From Streptomyces albicerus (GTDB lineage Bacteria > Actinomycetota > Actinomycetes > Streptomycetales > Streptomycetaceae), in assembly GCF_008905045.1 (NCBI RefSeq), contig NZ_VWMY01000048.1:31528-95527 (forward strand): a stretch of 64,000 nt of DNA, in the 5' to 3' direction. Of the stretch, positions 42,534-51,547 are shown piece after piece. Below the pieces are notes generated by a model that had not been told where the DNA came from, did no database searches, and worked only from the letters and a program-made list of their open reading frames with translations. How positions within the stretch are numbered: position 1 is the stretch's first letter; each line of letters starts with the position of its first letter. A program made the position numbers and the translations under genes.

Positions 42534-44825
42534 ATGCCCAGTTCCGACAGCGCAGCCGGCGAAGCCGTCGCGGTGGTCGAGGCCGATGACACCGAAACCG
42601 ACGGAGCAGTCGAAGGCGCCCACAGCAAGGCCTTCGCCGCCGCCGCGGACATCCGCCAGGGCGTCGTGTCCGCCGAGGAGGCCGCGCTCCGACTGCTCCA
42701 AGAGCTCACCCGCGACGAAAGACTTCGCCTTCTCGACGGCGACGAGGACTTCTGGACCGGGCTGCGGGACATGCTGGCCTCCGGCTACAACCGCACCCCG
42801 TACGTGCACGGTGCGATCGACCGCCTCGGCATCCCGGGGCTGCGGTTCAGTGACGGACCGCGCGGTGTGGTGATGGGTTCCTCCACCGCCTTTCCCGTCT
42901 CGATGGCCCGGGGTGCCACCTGGGACACCGAGTTGGAGGAGCGGGTGGGCGACGCCATCGGCAAGGAGGTCCGTGCCCAGGGCGGCAACTTCTTCGGCGG
43001 GGTATGCGTCAATCTGCCGCGCCACCCGGCATGGGGCCGCGCCCAGGAGACGTACGGCGAGGACCCGGTGCTGCTCGGCGCCCTGGGCGTCGCCCTCACC
43101 CGCGGAGTCCAGCGACACGTGATGGCCTGCGTCAAGCACTTCGCCCTCAACAGCATGGAGAACGCCCGCTTCACCGTCGACGTACGCATAGATGAGGCGA
43201 CTTTGCACGAGGTCTATCTGCCGCACTTCCGGGCCGTCGTCGAGGCGGGCGTGGCGGGCGTCATGAGCGCCTACAACTCGGTCAACGGCGAGTGGGCCGG
43301 CCAGAACAGGGCACTGCTCACCGGCATCCTCCGCGACGAGTGGGGTTTCGAAGGGGTCACCGTCTCCGACTTCTTCTACGGGCTGCGCGACGCCGCCGCC
43401 TCGCTCTCGGCCGGACTCGACGTCGAGGAGCCCTTCGCCCAGCAGCGCGCCCAGCATCTGCCCGCCGACCTCGCATCCGGCCGCGCCTGCTGGGAGCATG
43501 TCGACCGGGCCGCCCTGCGCATCCTCACGACCCAACTGCGCTTCGCCGCCCGGCACGACACGCTCCCGGCCCCCGACCCGTCCGTGGTCGCCTGCGCCGA
43601 GCACCGCGAACTCGCCCGTACGGTGGCTGCCCGGTCCATCGTCGTGCTGCGCAATGAGACGGTCGAGGTCCGGCCGCTGCTCCCGCTCGACGCGACCCGG
43701 CTGCGCCGGCTCGCCGTCATCGGGCACCTGGCGGACCTGCCCAACACCGGCGAACACGGCTCCTCCGACGTACGCCCGCCCGAGGTCGTCACCGTTCTCG
43801 CCGGTCTGCGAGCGGCGCTGCCGGGCGTGCAGGTCGTACACGAGCCGGGCGACGACCCGCAGGCGGCCGTCCGGGTGGCCGCCGGAGCGGACGCGGCGAT
43901 CGTGATCGCCGGGTACACGGCGGCGGACGAGGGCGAGTACATCAGCGGCGACATGTTCTCCCGGCCGGAACTGGCCCGCCTCTCCCCGCCGTCCGAGGGA
44001 TCGCAAGCCGCGGCGGAACTCGCGTCCGTCCTCGCGGGCGGCGGCCGGCCCGCCGAGCCGGCCGGGGCCAACCTGGTGGGCAGCACCGGCATGGGCGGCG
44101 ACCGGGAACGGCTCACCCTGCGCCCCGAGGAGGAGAACCTGATCCTGGCCGTCACCCGCGCCAACCCCCGCACGGTGGTGGGCATCGTGGCCGCCGGCGC
44201 CGTCCTCATGGAACGCTGGCGGCACTCCGTACCGGCGATCGCCATGCTCTGGTACGCGGGCATGGAGGGCGGCCACGCCTTCGCCGACGTACTGCTCGGG
44301 CGGCACGACGCCACCGGACGGCTGCCCTTCTCCGTCCCCACCGACGAAGCCCATCTGCCCGACTTCGACCGCGACGCCACGGTGGCGCACTACGACCGGT
44401 GGCACGGCCAGCGACTGCTGGACCGGCGCGGACTGGAGCCCGCCTTCCCGCTCGGCTTCGGCCTGTCCTACACCACCTTCGACCTCACCGACGCGGCCGC
44501 CGAAGCCAGCGAGGACGACGTACTCACCGTCTCCGTCCTGGTCACCAACACCGGCGCCCGCCCCGGCAGCCAGGTCGTGCAGATCTACGGAGCACGGGAG
44601 GACGGCACGAACGACGACGCCGTACCCGCCCTGCTGGGCTTCACCAGGCTGGACCTGGACGCGGGCGAAACCCAGCGGGCCTGCGTGACCGCCTCCCTCC
44701 GCCCCCTCAGCAGGCGGGACCCCGCCACCCACACCTGGATCGCGCCCACCGGCGCGTACCGCATCGAAGCCGCCGCGCACTACGGCGACCCGCACGCCGC
44801 GTGCGTGCGCGTCCGCCTCGGCTGA
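42534..44825 (+). CDS. glycoside hydrolase family 3 beta-glucosidase
   Basis: A 763-residue cytoplasmic GH3 enzyme with no signal peptide. The N-terminal TIM barrel has FSDGPRGVVMG, RHPAWGRAQETYGEDP and CVKHFALNS; the catalytic Asp is in EGVTVSDFFYGL. The alpha/beta sandwich follows (IVVLRNE, GEHGSSDVRPPEVVT) and the C-terminal FnIII-like domain begins at FGLSYTTFDL. It removes glucose or xylose from the non-reducing end of oligosaccharides or glucosides. GAGGAG precedes ATG 42534. The MFS gene 181 bp downstream probably brings in the glycoside. Confidence 0.92.
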   Translation: MPSSDSAAGEAVAVVEADDTETDGAVEGAHSKAFAAAADIRQGVVSAEEAALRLLQELTRDERLRLLDGDEDFWTGLRDMLASGYNRTPYVHGAIDRLGIPGLRFSDGPRGVVMGSSTAFPVSMARGATWDTELEERVGDAIGKEVRAQGGNFFGGVCVNLPRHPAWGRAQETYGEDPVLLGALGVALTRGVQRHVMACVKHFALNSMENARFTVDVRIDEATLHEVYLPHFRAVVEAGVAGVMSAYNSVNGEWAGQNRALLTGILRDEWGFEGVTVSDFFYGLRDAAASLSAGLDVEEPFAQQRAQHLPADLASGRACWEHVDRAALRILTTQLRFAARHDTLPAPDPSVVACAEHRELARTVAARSIVVLRNETVEVRPLLPLDATRLRRLAVIGHLADLPNTGEHGSSDVRPPEVVTVLAGLRAALPGVQVVHEPGDDPQAAVRVAAGADAAIVIAGYTAADEGEYISGDMFSRPELARLSPPSEGSQAAAELASVLAGGGRPAEPAGANLVGSTGMGGDRERLTLRPEEENLILAVTRANPRTVVGIVAAGAVLMERWRHSVPAIAMLWYAGMEGGHAFADVLLGRHDATGRLPFSVPTDEAHLPDFDRDATVAHYDRWHGQRLLDRRGLEPAFPLGFGLSYTTFDLTDAAAEASEDDVLTVSVLVTNTGARPGSQVVQIYGAREDGTNDDAVPALLGFTRLDLDAGETQRACVTASLRPLSRRDPATHTWIAPTGAYRIEAAAHYGDPHAACVRVRLG

Positions 44826-45006
44826 CCACTGGCCCCGTATCCCATTCCCCGTATCGGCGTATCCGCGTTCATCCGCCGCCCCGGCCGACCAGTCGCGTTC
44901 GCGGGCCGCCTGAGCCAACCGCTCCACCGCGGCGTACGCCCCCCGTACACCTCCCCCGCCCCTCTCCACTCACACCACTCCCGCCACTCACGCCAAGGAC
45001 ACAGAC

Positions 45007-46347
45007 ATGTCAGATGTGACCAACGCCGTCGACCCGACCGGCAACGTCGCCGGCACTCCGACCCAGGCCACCGAATCCGAACCCCCCGTGGCATCCGCCG
45101 CCCCGTCACCCGCCCCCGAATCGGCCCCGTCGACCGCGAAGGCCCCGCTCCTCCGGATCGGCATCATGCTGGGGCTGGCCGGTATCGGCTGGCCGATCGC
45201 CTTCGGCGCGGCGAGCAATGTGCTGTTGCCCGCCCGGCTCGCCGAACTCGACAGCACGGGCAAGACCGCCGCGCTCGGCACTCTCACCATCGCCGGCTCG
45301 GTCATCGCCCTGCTGGCCAACATCCTCTTCGGTGCCCTGTCGGACCGGACCCGCAGCCGATGGGGCAGCCGCAACCCCTGGGTCGCCCTCTCCAGCGTGG
45401 CCGCCGCCGCCAGCATGGCCATGATGGCCACCGCCGGCTCGGTGCTGACTCTGGGCATCTGGTGGTGCGTCTTCCAGCTCTTCCTCAACGCCCTGCTGGC
45501 ACCGCTCGTCGCGATCGTCGCCGACCGCGTCCCCCACCTGCGCCGCGGCACCATCTCGGCGGCATACGGCTCCGGCACCGCCCTCGGAATGGCACTCGGC
45601 GCCATACTCGGCTCCCGGTTCCTCACCGACACCTCGACCGGCTTCGTCGTGCTCCCGCTGGGCATGCTGGCCGTCGGCCTGCTCTTCCCCTTCGTCGCGA
45701 GGGACGACTCCAACCGGCACGAACCCCGCCCGGCCCTCACCGCGGGCACACTGCTGGCCAGCTTCGCGATCCCCCGCAACTGTCCCGACTTCCTCTGGGG
45801 CATCGCCGCCCGGCTGCTGACGGTGCTCTCCTTCTTCGCCGTCGTCACCTACCAGCTCTACATCCTGACCGACTACATGCACGCCTCCCCCGCCGTCGCC
45901 GCCACCACCATCGGGGCCGCAGGGCTGGCGCTCGCGGGCGGTGCCGTACTGGCCGGCGCCGTGGCCGGACCGATCTCCGACGCGATCGGCCGACGCAAAC
46001 TGCCGGTGATCATCGCCTCCCTCATGACCGCACTTGGCGCGCTGCTGCCACTGATCAGCCCGCACCCGGGCACGATGATCGCCTTCGCCGCCCTGGCCGG
46101 CGCCGGCTACGGCATCTATCTCTCCGTGGACTCGGCCCTGATGACCGAACTCCTCCCCGACCAGACGTCCCGCGGCAAGGACCTGGGCATCCTCAACGTC
46201 TCCAACACCGGCGGCCAGATCATCGCCCCGGCCGTCGGCTCACTCACCGTCGGCATCACCCACAGCTACGCGCCGATGTTCGTGATCGCCGCCGTCATGG
46301 GCGTGGCCGCAGCCCTGTGCATGAAGCCGATCCGCGGGGTGCGCTGA
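45007..46347 (+). CDS. MFS transporter (probable glycoside/sugar importer)
   Basis: A 446-residue protein with a 45-residue polar, proline-rich N-terminal tail, then about 12 helices. Motif A variants occur after helices 2 and 8 (FGALSDRTRSRWGSR and GPISDAIGRRKLP). The GSRNPW pattern after motif A resembles sugar-porter-like MFS proteins linked to GH3 genes. AAGGACA precedes ATG 45007. It follows the GH3 gene with a 181-bp gap and no clear terminator, so one transcript under the TetR operator at 42439 is likely. Confidence 0.88.
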   Translation: MSDVTNAVDPTGNVAGTPTQATESEPPVASAAPSPAPESAPSTAKAPLLRIGIMLGLAGIGWPIAFGAASNVLLPARLAELDSTGKTAALGTLTIAGSVIALLANILFGALSDRTRSRWGSRNPWVALSSVAAAASMAMMATAGSVLTLGIWWCVFQLFLNALLAPLVAIVADRVPHLRRGTISAAYGSGTALGMALGAILGSRFLTDTSTGFVVLPLGMLAVGLLFPFVARDDSNRHEPRPALTAGTLLASFAIPRNCPDFLWGIAARLLTVLSFFAVVTYQLYILTDYMHASPAVAATTIGAAGLALAGGAVLAGAVAGPISDAIGRRKLPVIIASLMTALGALLPLISPHPGTMIAFAALAGAGYGIYLSVDSALMTELLPDQTSRGKDLGILNVSNTGGQIIAPAVGSLTVGITHSYAPMFVIAAVMGVAAALCMKPIRGVR

Positions 46348-46412
46348 CGCGTCGGCTCTCGCGTCGAAGCGGTGAGGTCGGACCGGTGGCGAGGCCCTCC
46401 CGCACATACGGT

Positions 46413-46850
46413 TCATCGGCTGCCCCTTCGCTTGGCCAGGTCACGGCCGATGATCTCCTTCATGGCCTCGGTCGTGCCGCCGTAGATGGTCTGGATTCGG
46501 GCGTCGACGAACGCGCGGGCGATCGGGTATTCCAGCATGTAGCCGTAGCCGCCGTGCAGTTGGACGCAGCGGTCCAGGACTCGGGTCTGGAGCTCGCCGG
46601 CCCACCACTTGACCTTCGCCGCGTCCACCGGTGTGAGCGTGCCGTCGTTCAGCGCCGTGATGGCGTTGTCGACGTAGACACGGGTCACCTCGATCTCGGT
46701 GGCCAGTTCGGCGAGCAGGAAACGGGTGTGCTGGAAGTCCCCGACGGGCGTGCCGAAGGCTCGGCGTTCGGCACGGTAGTCGAGCGTCCAGGCCAGGGCG
46801 GTCTCCGCGACGCACTGCGCGAACACGGCGATCGACTTCCGCTCGCGCGG
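46413..46850 (-). pseudogene. C-terminal fragment of an acyl-CoA dehydrogenase
   Basis: About 145 residues match the C-terminal helical domain of acyl-CoA dehydrogenases: AERRAFGTPVGDFQHTRF, KVKWWAGELQTRVLDRC, QLHGGYGYMLEYPIAR and IYGGTTEAMKEIIGRDL. The frame stays open upstream to 47450, but nothing before RERKSIAVFAQ resembles the family, so the first about 240 residues (FAD and substrate domains) are lost. Without them the piece is inactive. Confidence 0.85.
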
Positions 46851-47025
46851 CCCGGGCCACCGTCTGGGGTGCGACGGTTTCTGAGCGCGGTTCCGGTGAG
46901 GGCGCCCAAGGTGCCCGCACCGGCCACGTGTTGACACACCGGTCTCCGGATCCCCACCGCATCGTTGCGCGCGAGCGGTCCGGAAGGACATCCGCCCCTC
47001 CCCTCCTCCGAAGGAGCAGTCAGCC

Positions 47026-47193
47026 ATGCTCACCGAGCGAACACGCCGGGCGGCGGCCCCAGGACTGCTCAGACGCTGGTCCGCCGCGGTGGCGGACGCG
47101 GCACTGACGGTGGGACTGCTCGGCGCACTACCCGCCTCGGTCCCCGCACATGGACTGCACGCCAACTCCAGCGCAGTGTCGGCGCGAGCATGA
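47026..47193 (+). CDS. small ORF with strong ribosome site, unknown
   Basis: A 55-residue frame beginning MLTERTRRAAAPGLLRRW with one hydrophobic stretch (VADAALTVGLLGALPASV), preceded by AAGGAG 9 nt before ATG. It could be the N-terminal signal/anchor remnant of a larger membrane protein, or a short peptide. Its stop overlaps the start of a second short frame at 47190. No family recognised; low certainty that it is made. Confidence 0.35.
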   Translation: MLTERTRRAAAPGLLRRWSAAVADAALTVGLLGALPASVPAHGLHANSSAVSARA

Positions 47194-47306
47194 AGGCGGA
47201 GGCGCTGCTTCGTGGCGGCAGCGGGCCCCGGCTGCCCGAATATCCAGTTGACACCGACACGTGCTGGCGACAGGCTCTCCGGCGTGATTCGTGCCTGAGC
47301 CTGTAG
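47190..47306 (+). CDS. 38-residue peptide ORF coupled upstream of ABC exporter
   Basis: ATG overlaps the previous stop (ATGA). The peptide has a GGSGPRLPEYPVDTDTCWRQ middle with two Cys in all and ends DSCLSL. It lies 147 bp before an ABC exporter gene. Exporters of this build often travel with small peptide genes, but there is no modification enzyme nearby and no known leader motif, so the call is speculative. Confidence 0.25.
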   Translation: MKAEALLRGGSGPRLPEYPVDTDTCWRQALRRDSCLSL

Positions 47307-47452
47307 GTGGGCGACGCCCCCAGCGTCCCGACCACACCGTGCTCCACGTGGTAGCGGGCGATCCGACATAGGTCGCGGTCGTGCCGCTGCTGGGCCTTCC
47401 CATCGCGGGAAGGGCATCTTGCGTTCGTCTTGCTCAGGAACCGAGTTCACTC

Positions 47453-49219
47453 ATGTCTTCTGCCTTCGAAGCTCTCTCCCGCTGTGCCCGGCTCCGCAAC
47501 GTTGTTGACGACGTCGCGTTCGTGACCAAGCGGGCATTCACGTCTGACCCATCGTCGGCCGGCCTGGTCGCCGTCCTGACCCTCGTCCTTGCATTTCTGC
47601 CGTCCGCCCAGGTGGTCGCCACAGCCGCGCTCATCGACCGGCTGCGCGCGGGCGACCACCTCGGCGGGATGGTGTGGCCGCTGGCGATCGTCGTGATCGT
47701 CGTCGGCCTGTCCGGCCCGCTGCTCTCGCTCCGCGCCGCCATCGACGAGCGGTCGATGCTGAGCACAGAGATCGACCTGCAGTCCGAGCTCGCCGTGATC
47801 GTGGCGAGCATGTCGCCTTCGCGCCTGTCCAACGCGAAGGTCGCAGCGGAGGTCGAGGGCCACAGCCGGGCCATCGTGCAAGCAGTCTCGTACGTGTACG
47901 GGAACACGATGGCCGGTGTTGGCTCGGTCGTCTCCGCGATCGGTGTCGTCGTGACGCTCGCCCTCATGAGCCCTGTCGCAGCCGTCCTGGTGGTGCTGGG
48001 GGCCGCGCCGGCCATCATCGCGGGCCGGCACGTTGGCCGGGCGATCGAGCGCATGTGGCGCGTCCTCGGTGCCGTCTACCAGCGCGACACCTACCTGCGC
48101 GACACAATGAGCCGCCAGAGGTCCGTCACCGAGCTCGCGAGCCTGGGCACCACCCACCGGCTCGCCGAGATGGTGAAGGCGCAGCAGCACAAGGTCGCCG
48201 AGGTCCGAGACCTCCCCATCGCGGCAACGATCCGCGCACAGCGGGCAGTCGGCGTATCCGGCACTGTTCTGCTCGGCGGGGCCGTCATCGCGGTCATCGT
48301 GGGCATGAACTACGGGCCGACCGCGGTCGCCGGCGTCTACGGTGTCATCACGGCCATGGCCGCCACCTCTCAGGGCAGCCTCTCGCTCTCCGAGGTGCTG
48401 CAGTTCCTGCCGCAGACCACCGCGGTGCGGCGCTTCTTCCGAGCGGCGCCGCCCGCGTTCAAGCAGGTCATCGCCCCGGAGGCGAGCGACCTGGTCGTGT
48501 CTCGGCTGACCCACCGCTACGACGGACGTGACCACGACGCCATCACCGACATCAGTCTCACCGCAAAGCGTGGTGAGATGATCGCGCTGGTCGGCGTCAA
48601 CGGCGCCGGGAAGACCACCACCGTCAACGCGGTCCTCGGGCTGGTCGAGGCGTCCGGCGGTGTCGTCACCGTCGACGGCCGCAGGCGAGCCGAGCTGGGC
48701 GAAGCCGCGTGGCTCGGCAAGTTCGGGCTCCTCACCCAGGAGTTCGGCCGGTACGAGTTCACCGTCCGGCAGACGGTAGCGCTCGGCACCCCGGACGACG
48801 AAGTGTCCGACGAGCAGATCTGGGCCGCCATCGACGCCGCCCGGGCTGGCGAGTTCGTACGCGCCATGCCCCACGGGCTCGACACTCAGCTCGGAGAGCA
48901 GTGGGGCGGCGTCGGAATCTCCGGCGGCCAGTGGCAGCGCCTCGCGTTGGCGCGGATCTACCTGCGCAACGCACCCATCTGGATCCTCGACGAACCGACG
49001 TCGGCCATCGACGCCGAAGCCGAACAGGAGGTGTTCCAGGAGCTCGGCCGCACCAAGGCCGAGCGCATCACCATCGTCGTGTCCCACCGCGCCTGGACCC
49101 TGCGCGCAATAGACCGCATCTACGTCATCGACCAGGGCACCGTCGCCGAATGCGGCACCTACGACGAACTCATGTGCGCCCAGGGCCGGTTCGCCCAGAT
49201 CTTCGCCGAGCAAGCTTGA
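47453..49219 (+). CDS. ABC exporter, fused permease and ATPase
   Basis: A 588-residue half-transporter. The N-terminal membrane domain has about six helices (residues 25-320) and the C-terminal ATPase has Walker A GVNGAGKTTT, signature ISGGQWQRLALAR, Walker B IWILDEPTS and H-loop VVSHR. It works as a dimer that exports peptides, lipids or drugs. ATG 47453 fits the conserved N terminus; the frame opens earlier without homology. It stands alone beside mobile-element debris and two tiny frames, so its cargo is unknown. The membrane domain resembles exporters found with peptide natural products. Confidence 0.85.
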   Translation: MSSAFEALSRCARLRNVVDDVAFVTKRAFTSDPSSAGLVAVLTLVLAFLPSAQVVATAALIDRLRAGDHLGGMVWPLAIVVIVVGLSGPLLSLRAAIDERSMLSTEIDLQSELAVIVASMSPSRLSNAKVAAEVEGHSRAIVQAVSYVYGNTMAGVGSVVSAIGVVVTLALMSPVAAVLVVLGAAPAIIAGRHVGRAIERMWRVLGAVYQRDTYLRDTMSRQRSVTELASLGTTHRLAEMVKAQQHKVAEVRDLPIAATIRAQRAVGVSGTVLLGGAVIAVIVGMNYGPTAVAGVYGVITAMAATSQGSLSLSEVLQFLPQTTAVRRFFRAAPPAFKQVIAPEASDLVVSRLTHRYDGRDHDAITDISLTAKRGEMIALVGVNGAGKTTTVNAVLGLVEASGGVVTVDGRRRAELGEAAWLGKFGLLTQEFGRYEFTVRQTVALGTPDDEVSDEQIWAAIDAARAGEFVRAMPHGLDTQLGEQWGGVGISGGQWQRLALARIYLRNAPIWILDEPTSAIDAEAEQEVFQELGRTKAERITIVVSHRAWTLRAIDRIYVIDQGTVAECGTYDELMCAQGRFAQIFAEQA

Positions 49220-49382
49220 CCGTTGGCGGACTGGAGCGCCGTGGCCACCGCCGCGTCACTCCAGCCCCCAGAACACGGATGGCGATGGCCAGGACGGCTC
49301 CGCCGTCGGCAAGGTCGACGCCCCGAGCCACCTCATCGCCCAGCCAAAACATCAGCGAGGAGTCGGTGCGGCACTACCCGCG

Positions 49383-49871
49383 TCACCGGGACTTGCCCAA
49401 GTTATAGGACGCGCTGCTTCCGGTGACGACTATCCGCAGGTCACCGGGCCGGGGAGGGCCTCCCCAGTTCCCGTCGCCACCCTCGATACGTTCCGCGCCC
49501 CATACGCCGGGGAGTCCTTCGCGGCTGCCCGTCCAGGATCTTCGCGGCTGCCCGTCCAGGATCTTCACCGCTTCCATGGCCTTCGCCCCGATTTCGAAGG
49601 GCTCGGCACTCCCTCGTTCCACCCGAAAGGGTGGCTGAGTAACGACGCCGCAGGCTTCGCGTGATGCTACGGACCGTATCGTCGCTCCCCCTGCCACAGG
49701 GCCATTGACGCTGGGCTTCGACGCCGGACGTTTCCCTCCGACGCCGCCAGCCTGCTACCGGGCCTCCTGGCAGCTACCCGGACCGGACTTCCACCGGCAG
49801 GCGACGACGAGCTTCCGAACAGCAAGAACACCGCTATGTCACGGTGTCACCTCCTGTTCTGCTGGGCGCAC
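49383..49871 (-). mobile_element. 5' fragment of a group II intron (RT gene missing)
   Basis: Read on the minus strand, the segment starts GTGCGCCCAGC at 49871, the GUGYG 5' end of group II introns, and continues with domain-I-like structured sequence. It stops near 49383 (ASYNLGKSR in the antisense reading) before any reverse-transcriptase motif. No domain V is visible further on. The assignment rests on the 5' signature, on strong folding potential and on my recollection of actinobacterial introns, so a covariance-model search is needed. It contains a tandem 23-bp repeat. Confidence 0.5.
49518..49563. repeat. two tandem 23-bp repeats
   Basis: Two exact head-to-tail copies of a 23-bp unit (TTCGCGGCTGCCC then GTCCAGGATC) at 49518-49540 and 49541-49563, inside the group II intron fragment. 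Probably a slippage duplication within the intron. Confidence 0.85.
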
Positions 49872-49872
49872 G

Positions 49873-49905
49873 AAAAAAGCCTCCCTACGTTGTTCTGCGG
49901 GACGC
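49873..49905 (-). terminator. hairpin plus T-run directly 5' of the intron
   Basis: On the minus strand GCGTCCC and GGGAGGC can pair (one mismatch) and are followed by six Ts, then C and the intron GTGCG. Group IIC introns are known to insert just after intrinsic terminators, so this would be the insertion target. Confidence 0.5.
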
Positions 49906-50154
49906 GGTGAGCCCCTCGTATGGTTCACCCACCCAGGGGTGCCGGGTGTGGTTCAAAAAGCTCTGCCGCTGGTGGCTTTCAGTGATTGGCCGCCCGGTGC
50001 CCCACGACGACTCGGCTGCCAATTAGATCGTATGAAGCGTCGGTGGGTTCGACCGCAGAGAAGACCAAGACCGATGCCCCTCGCGTAAGTTGACGCGGGT
50101 TGTCTGCCGGTGGGCACGGTGGCGGGTAGTGCCGCATTTACCGGGAGGCACCGG
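49906..50154. other. non-coding leader of the IS110 element
   Basis: About 250 bp without a gene before the transposase. No open frame with a family motif. IS110-group elements encode their bridge (guide) RNA in the non-coding end, so this stretch or the one after the transposase may hold it. The left end of the element could not be fixed. Confidence 0.35.
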
Positions 50155-51545
50155 ATGTTTTCCGAGCGTACTTCGGTCGGCCTGGATGTCCATGCCCGCT
50201 CCACCACGGCCTGGGCACTGGACGGTACGACCGGTGAAATCTTCACCGACCGGCTCGTCGTCAACGCGGCGGACGTGGTTGCCTGGGTGCGCCGTCTGCC
50301 GCAGCCAGCCGCGGTTGCCTACGAGGCCGGACCGACCGGCTTCGTCCTGGCACGCGCCCTGCAGCAGGCCGGTATCCGCTGCGTGGTGGCGGCGCCGTCG
50401 AAAATGGAGCGGCCGGCCGGAGACCGGGTCAAGACCGACAAGCGCGATGCCCAGCGGCTCGCGAAACTGCTGCGACTGGACGAGCTGCCCGCGGTGCGGG
50501 TGCCAGATCTGGAACAGGAGGCTGCCCGGGACCTCACCCGGGCCCGCGACGATGTCCGCGCCGACCTGATGCGCGCCCGCCACCGGGTGGCCAAACTGCT
50601 GCTGCGCCGCGGCATCGTCTACACCGATGGCAGGGCCTGGACCGCCGCCCATCACCAGTGGCTGACCGGCCACCGCTTCGACGAATTCGGACTGCGGGTC
50701 GCCTACGACGAGGCCCTGGAGACGGTATTGGCCCTCGAAGCACGCCGGACCCGCCTGGATGCGGCCATCACCGAACTCGCCGCCCAACCTGCCTGGGCCC
50801 CAGCCGTCCGCCGGCTGGCCTGCATGCGCGGGGTGAGCACCTTCACCGCATTCGGCCTCGCCGTCGAGATTGGTGACTGGCACCGCTTCACCGGCTCGAC
50901 GATCGGCTCCTACCTGGGGCTTGTTCCCAGCGAGGACTCTTCCGGCAGCCAGCGCCGCCAGGGAGGTATCACCAAGACGGGCAACACCCATGCCCGGCGG
51001 CTCCTGGTGGAGGCCGCCTGGCACCACCGCCGTCCCTACCGACACCCCGGCGCCGGTCTCCAGGCCCGCCTCGACCACGCCGCCGCCCCTGTCCGGCAAC
51101 GCGCCGAACGGGGCAACCGGCGCCTGCACCAGCGCTGGTTGAACCTGGACGCCCGCCGCAAACGCTCCACCATCAGCGTCGTGGCCGTCGCCCGGGAACT
51201 GTCCGGCTGGTGCTGGAGTCTGGCAATCATGGAGGACTGACACCCATCAACTCCTCCGCGAAAACCGCTGGCGGGGGCATCAGCCTGGGGACCGTGCAGC
51301 GCGAGGAACGATCCGCGGAATTCCTATGAGCAGCCCGTTCCTTGCGGGCCACGCCCGGCATTAGATAAGCGGTCCGTTCCCGACGCACAACCGGTCATGC
51401 GGTACTCAACCCGCGCATATCAGGCTGACCGCGCGTCGACGCCACGACACGCACACCCCGGTCCGCCCCCGTCAGCCCCACACCCCTCTCAGCGGGGAGG
51501 GGCCGCATACCCATGCCCCTTGACAAGAACCTGCTACATATCAGG
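50100..51545 (+). mobile_element. IS110-family insertion element (ends unresolved)
   Basis: The transposase at 50155-51240 is flanked by non-coding DNA of at least 300 bp on the right, up to the racemase relic which resumes near 51548. Family members lack clear terminal inverted repeats, so the limits are approximate. The right flank includes a hairpin with CCCCTC/GAGGGG arms at about 51484-51505. The missing N terminus of the racemase suggests insertion with deletion. Confidence 0.5.
50155..51240 (+). CDS. IS110-family transposase (DEDD plus Transposase_20)
   Basis: A 361-residue IS110 recombinase. The N-terminal RuvC-like DEDD domain has VGLDVHARSTTAW, AVAYEAGPTGFVLARAL and DRVKTDKRDAQRLAKLLRLD. 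The C-terminal Transposase_20 domain, with the serine used for DNA attachment, is around STFTAFGLAVEIGDWHRF to SSGSQRRQGGITKTGN. ATG 50155 follows GGGAGG. The gene is intact and could be active. These enzymes recombine DNA using a bridge RNA. It lies immediately left of a racemase relic that lacks its N terminus. Confidence 0.93.
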   Translation: MFSERTSVGLDVHARSTTAWALDGTTGEIFTDRLVVNAADVVAWVRRLPQPAAVAYEAGPTGFVLARALQQAGIRCVVAAPSKMERPAGDRVKTDKRDAQRLAKLLRLDELPAVRVPDLEQEAARDLTRARDDVRADLMRARHRVAKLLLRRGIVYTDGRAWTAAHHQWLTGHRFDEFGLRVAYDEALETVLALEARRTRLDAAITELAAQPAWAPAVRRLACMRGVSTFTAFGLAVEIGDWHRFTGSTIGSYLGLVPSEDSSGSQRRQGGITKTGNTHARRLLVEAAWHHRRPYRHPGAGLQARLDHAAAPVRQRAERGNRRLHQRWLNLDARRKRSTISVVAVARELSGWCWSLAIMED

Positions 51546-51547
51546 AA

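Noticed and set aside
39827..42772. Very long minus-strand open frame opposite the amidase and TetR genes
   Set aside because: Antisense shadow caused by high GC; both genes on this stretch have clear motifs in other frames.
42441..44969. 842-codon frame antisense to the GH3 gene
   Set aside because: Gly/Val/Arg/Asp-rich shadow with no motif; the plus-strand GH3 domains are unambiguous.
49705..50088. Plus-strand ORF of 127 codons before the IS110 transposase
   Set aside because: It reads through the antisense strand of the group II intron 5' end and the terminator, so it is structural RNA-gene sequence and not protein.
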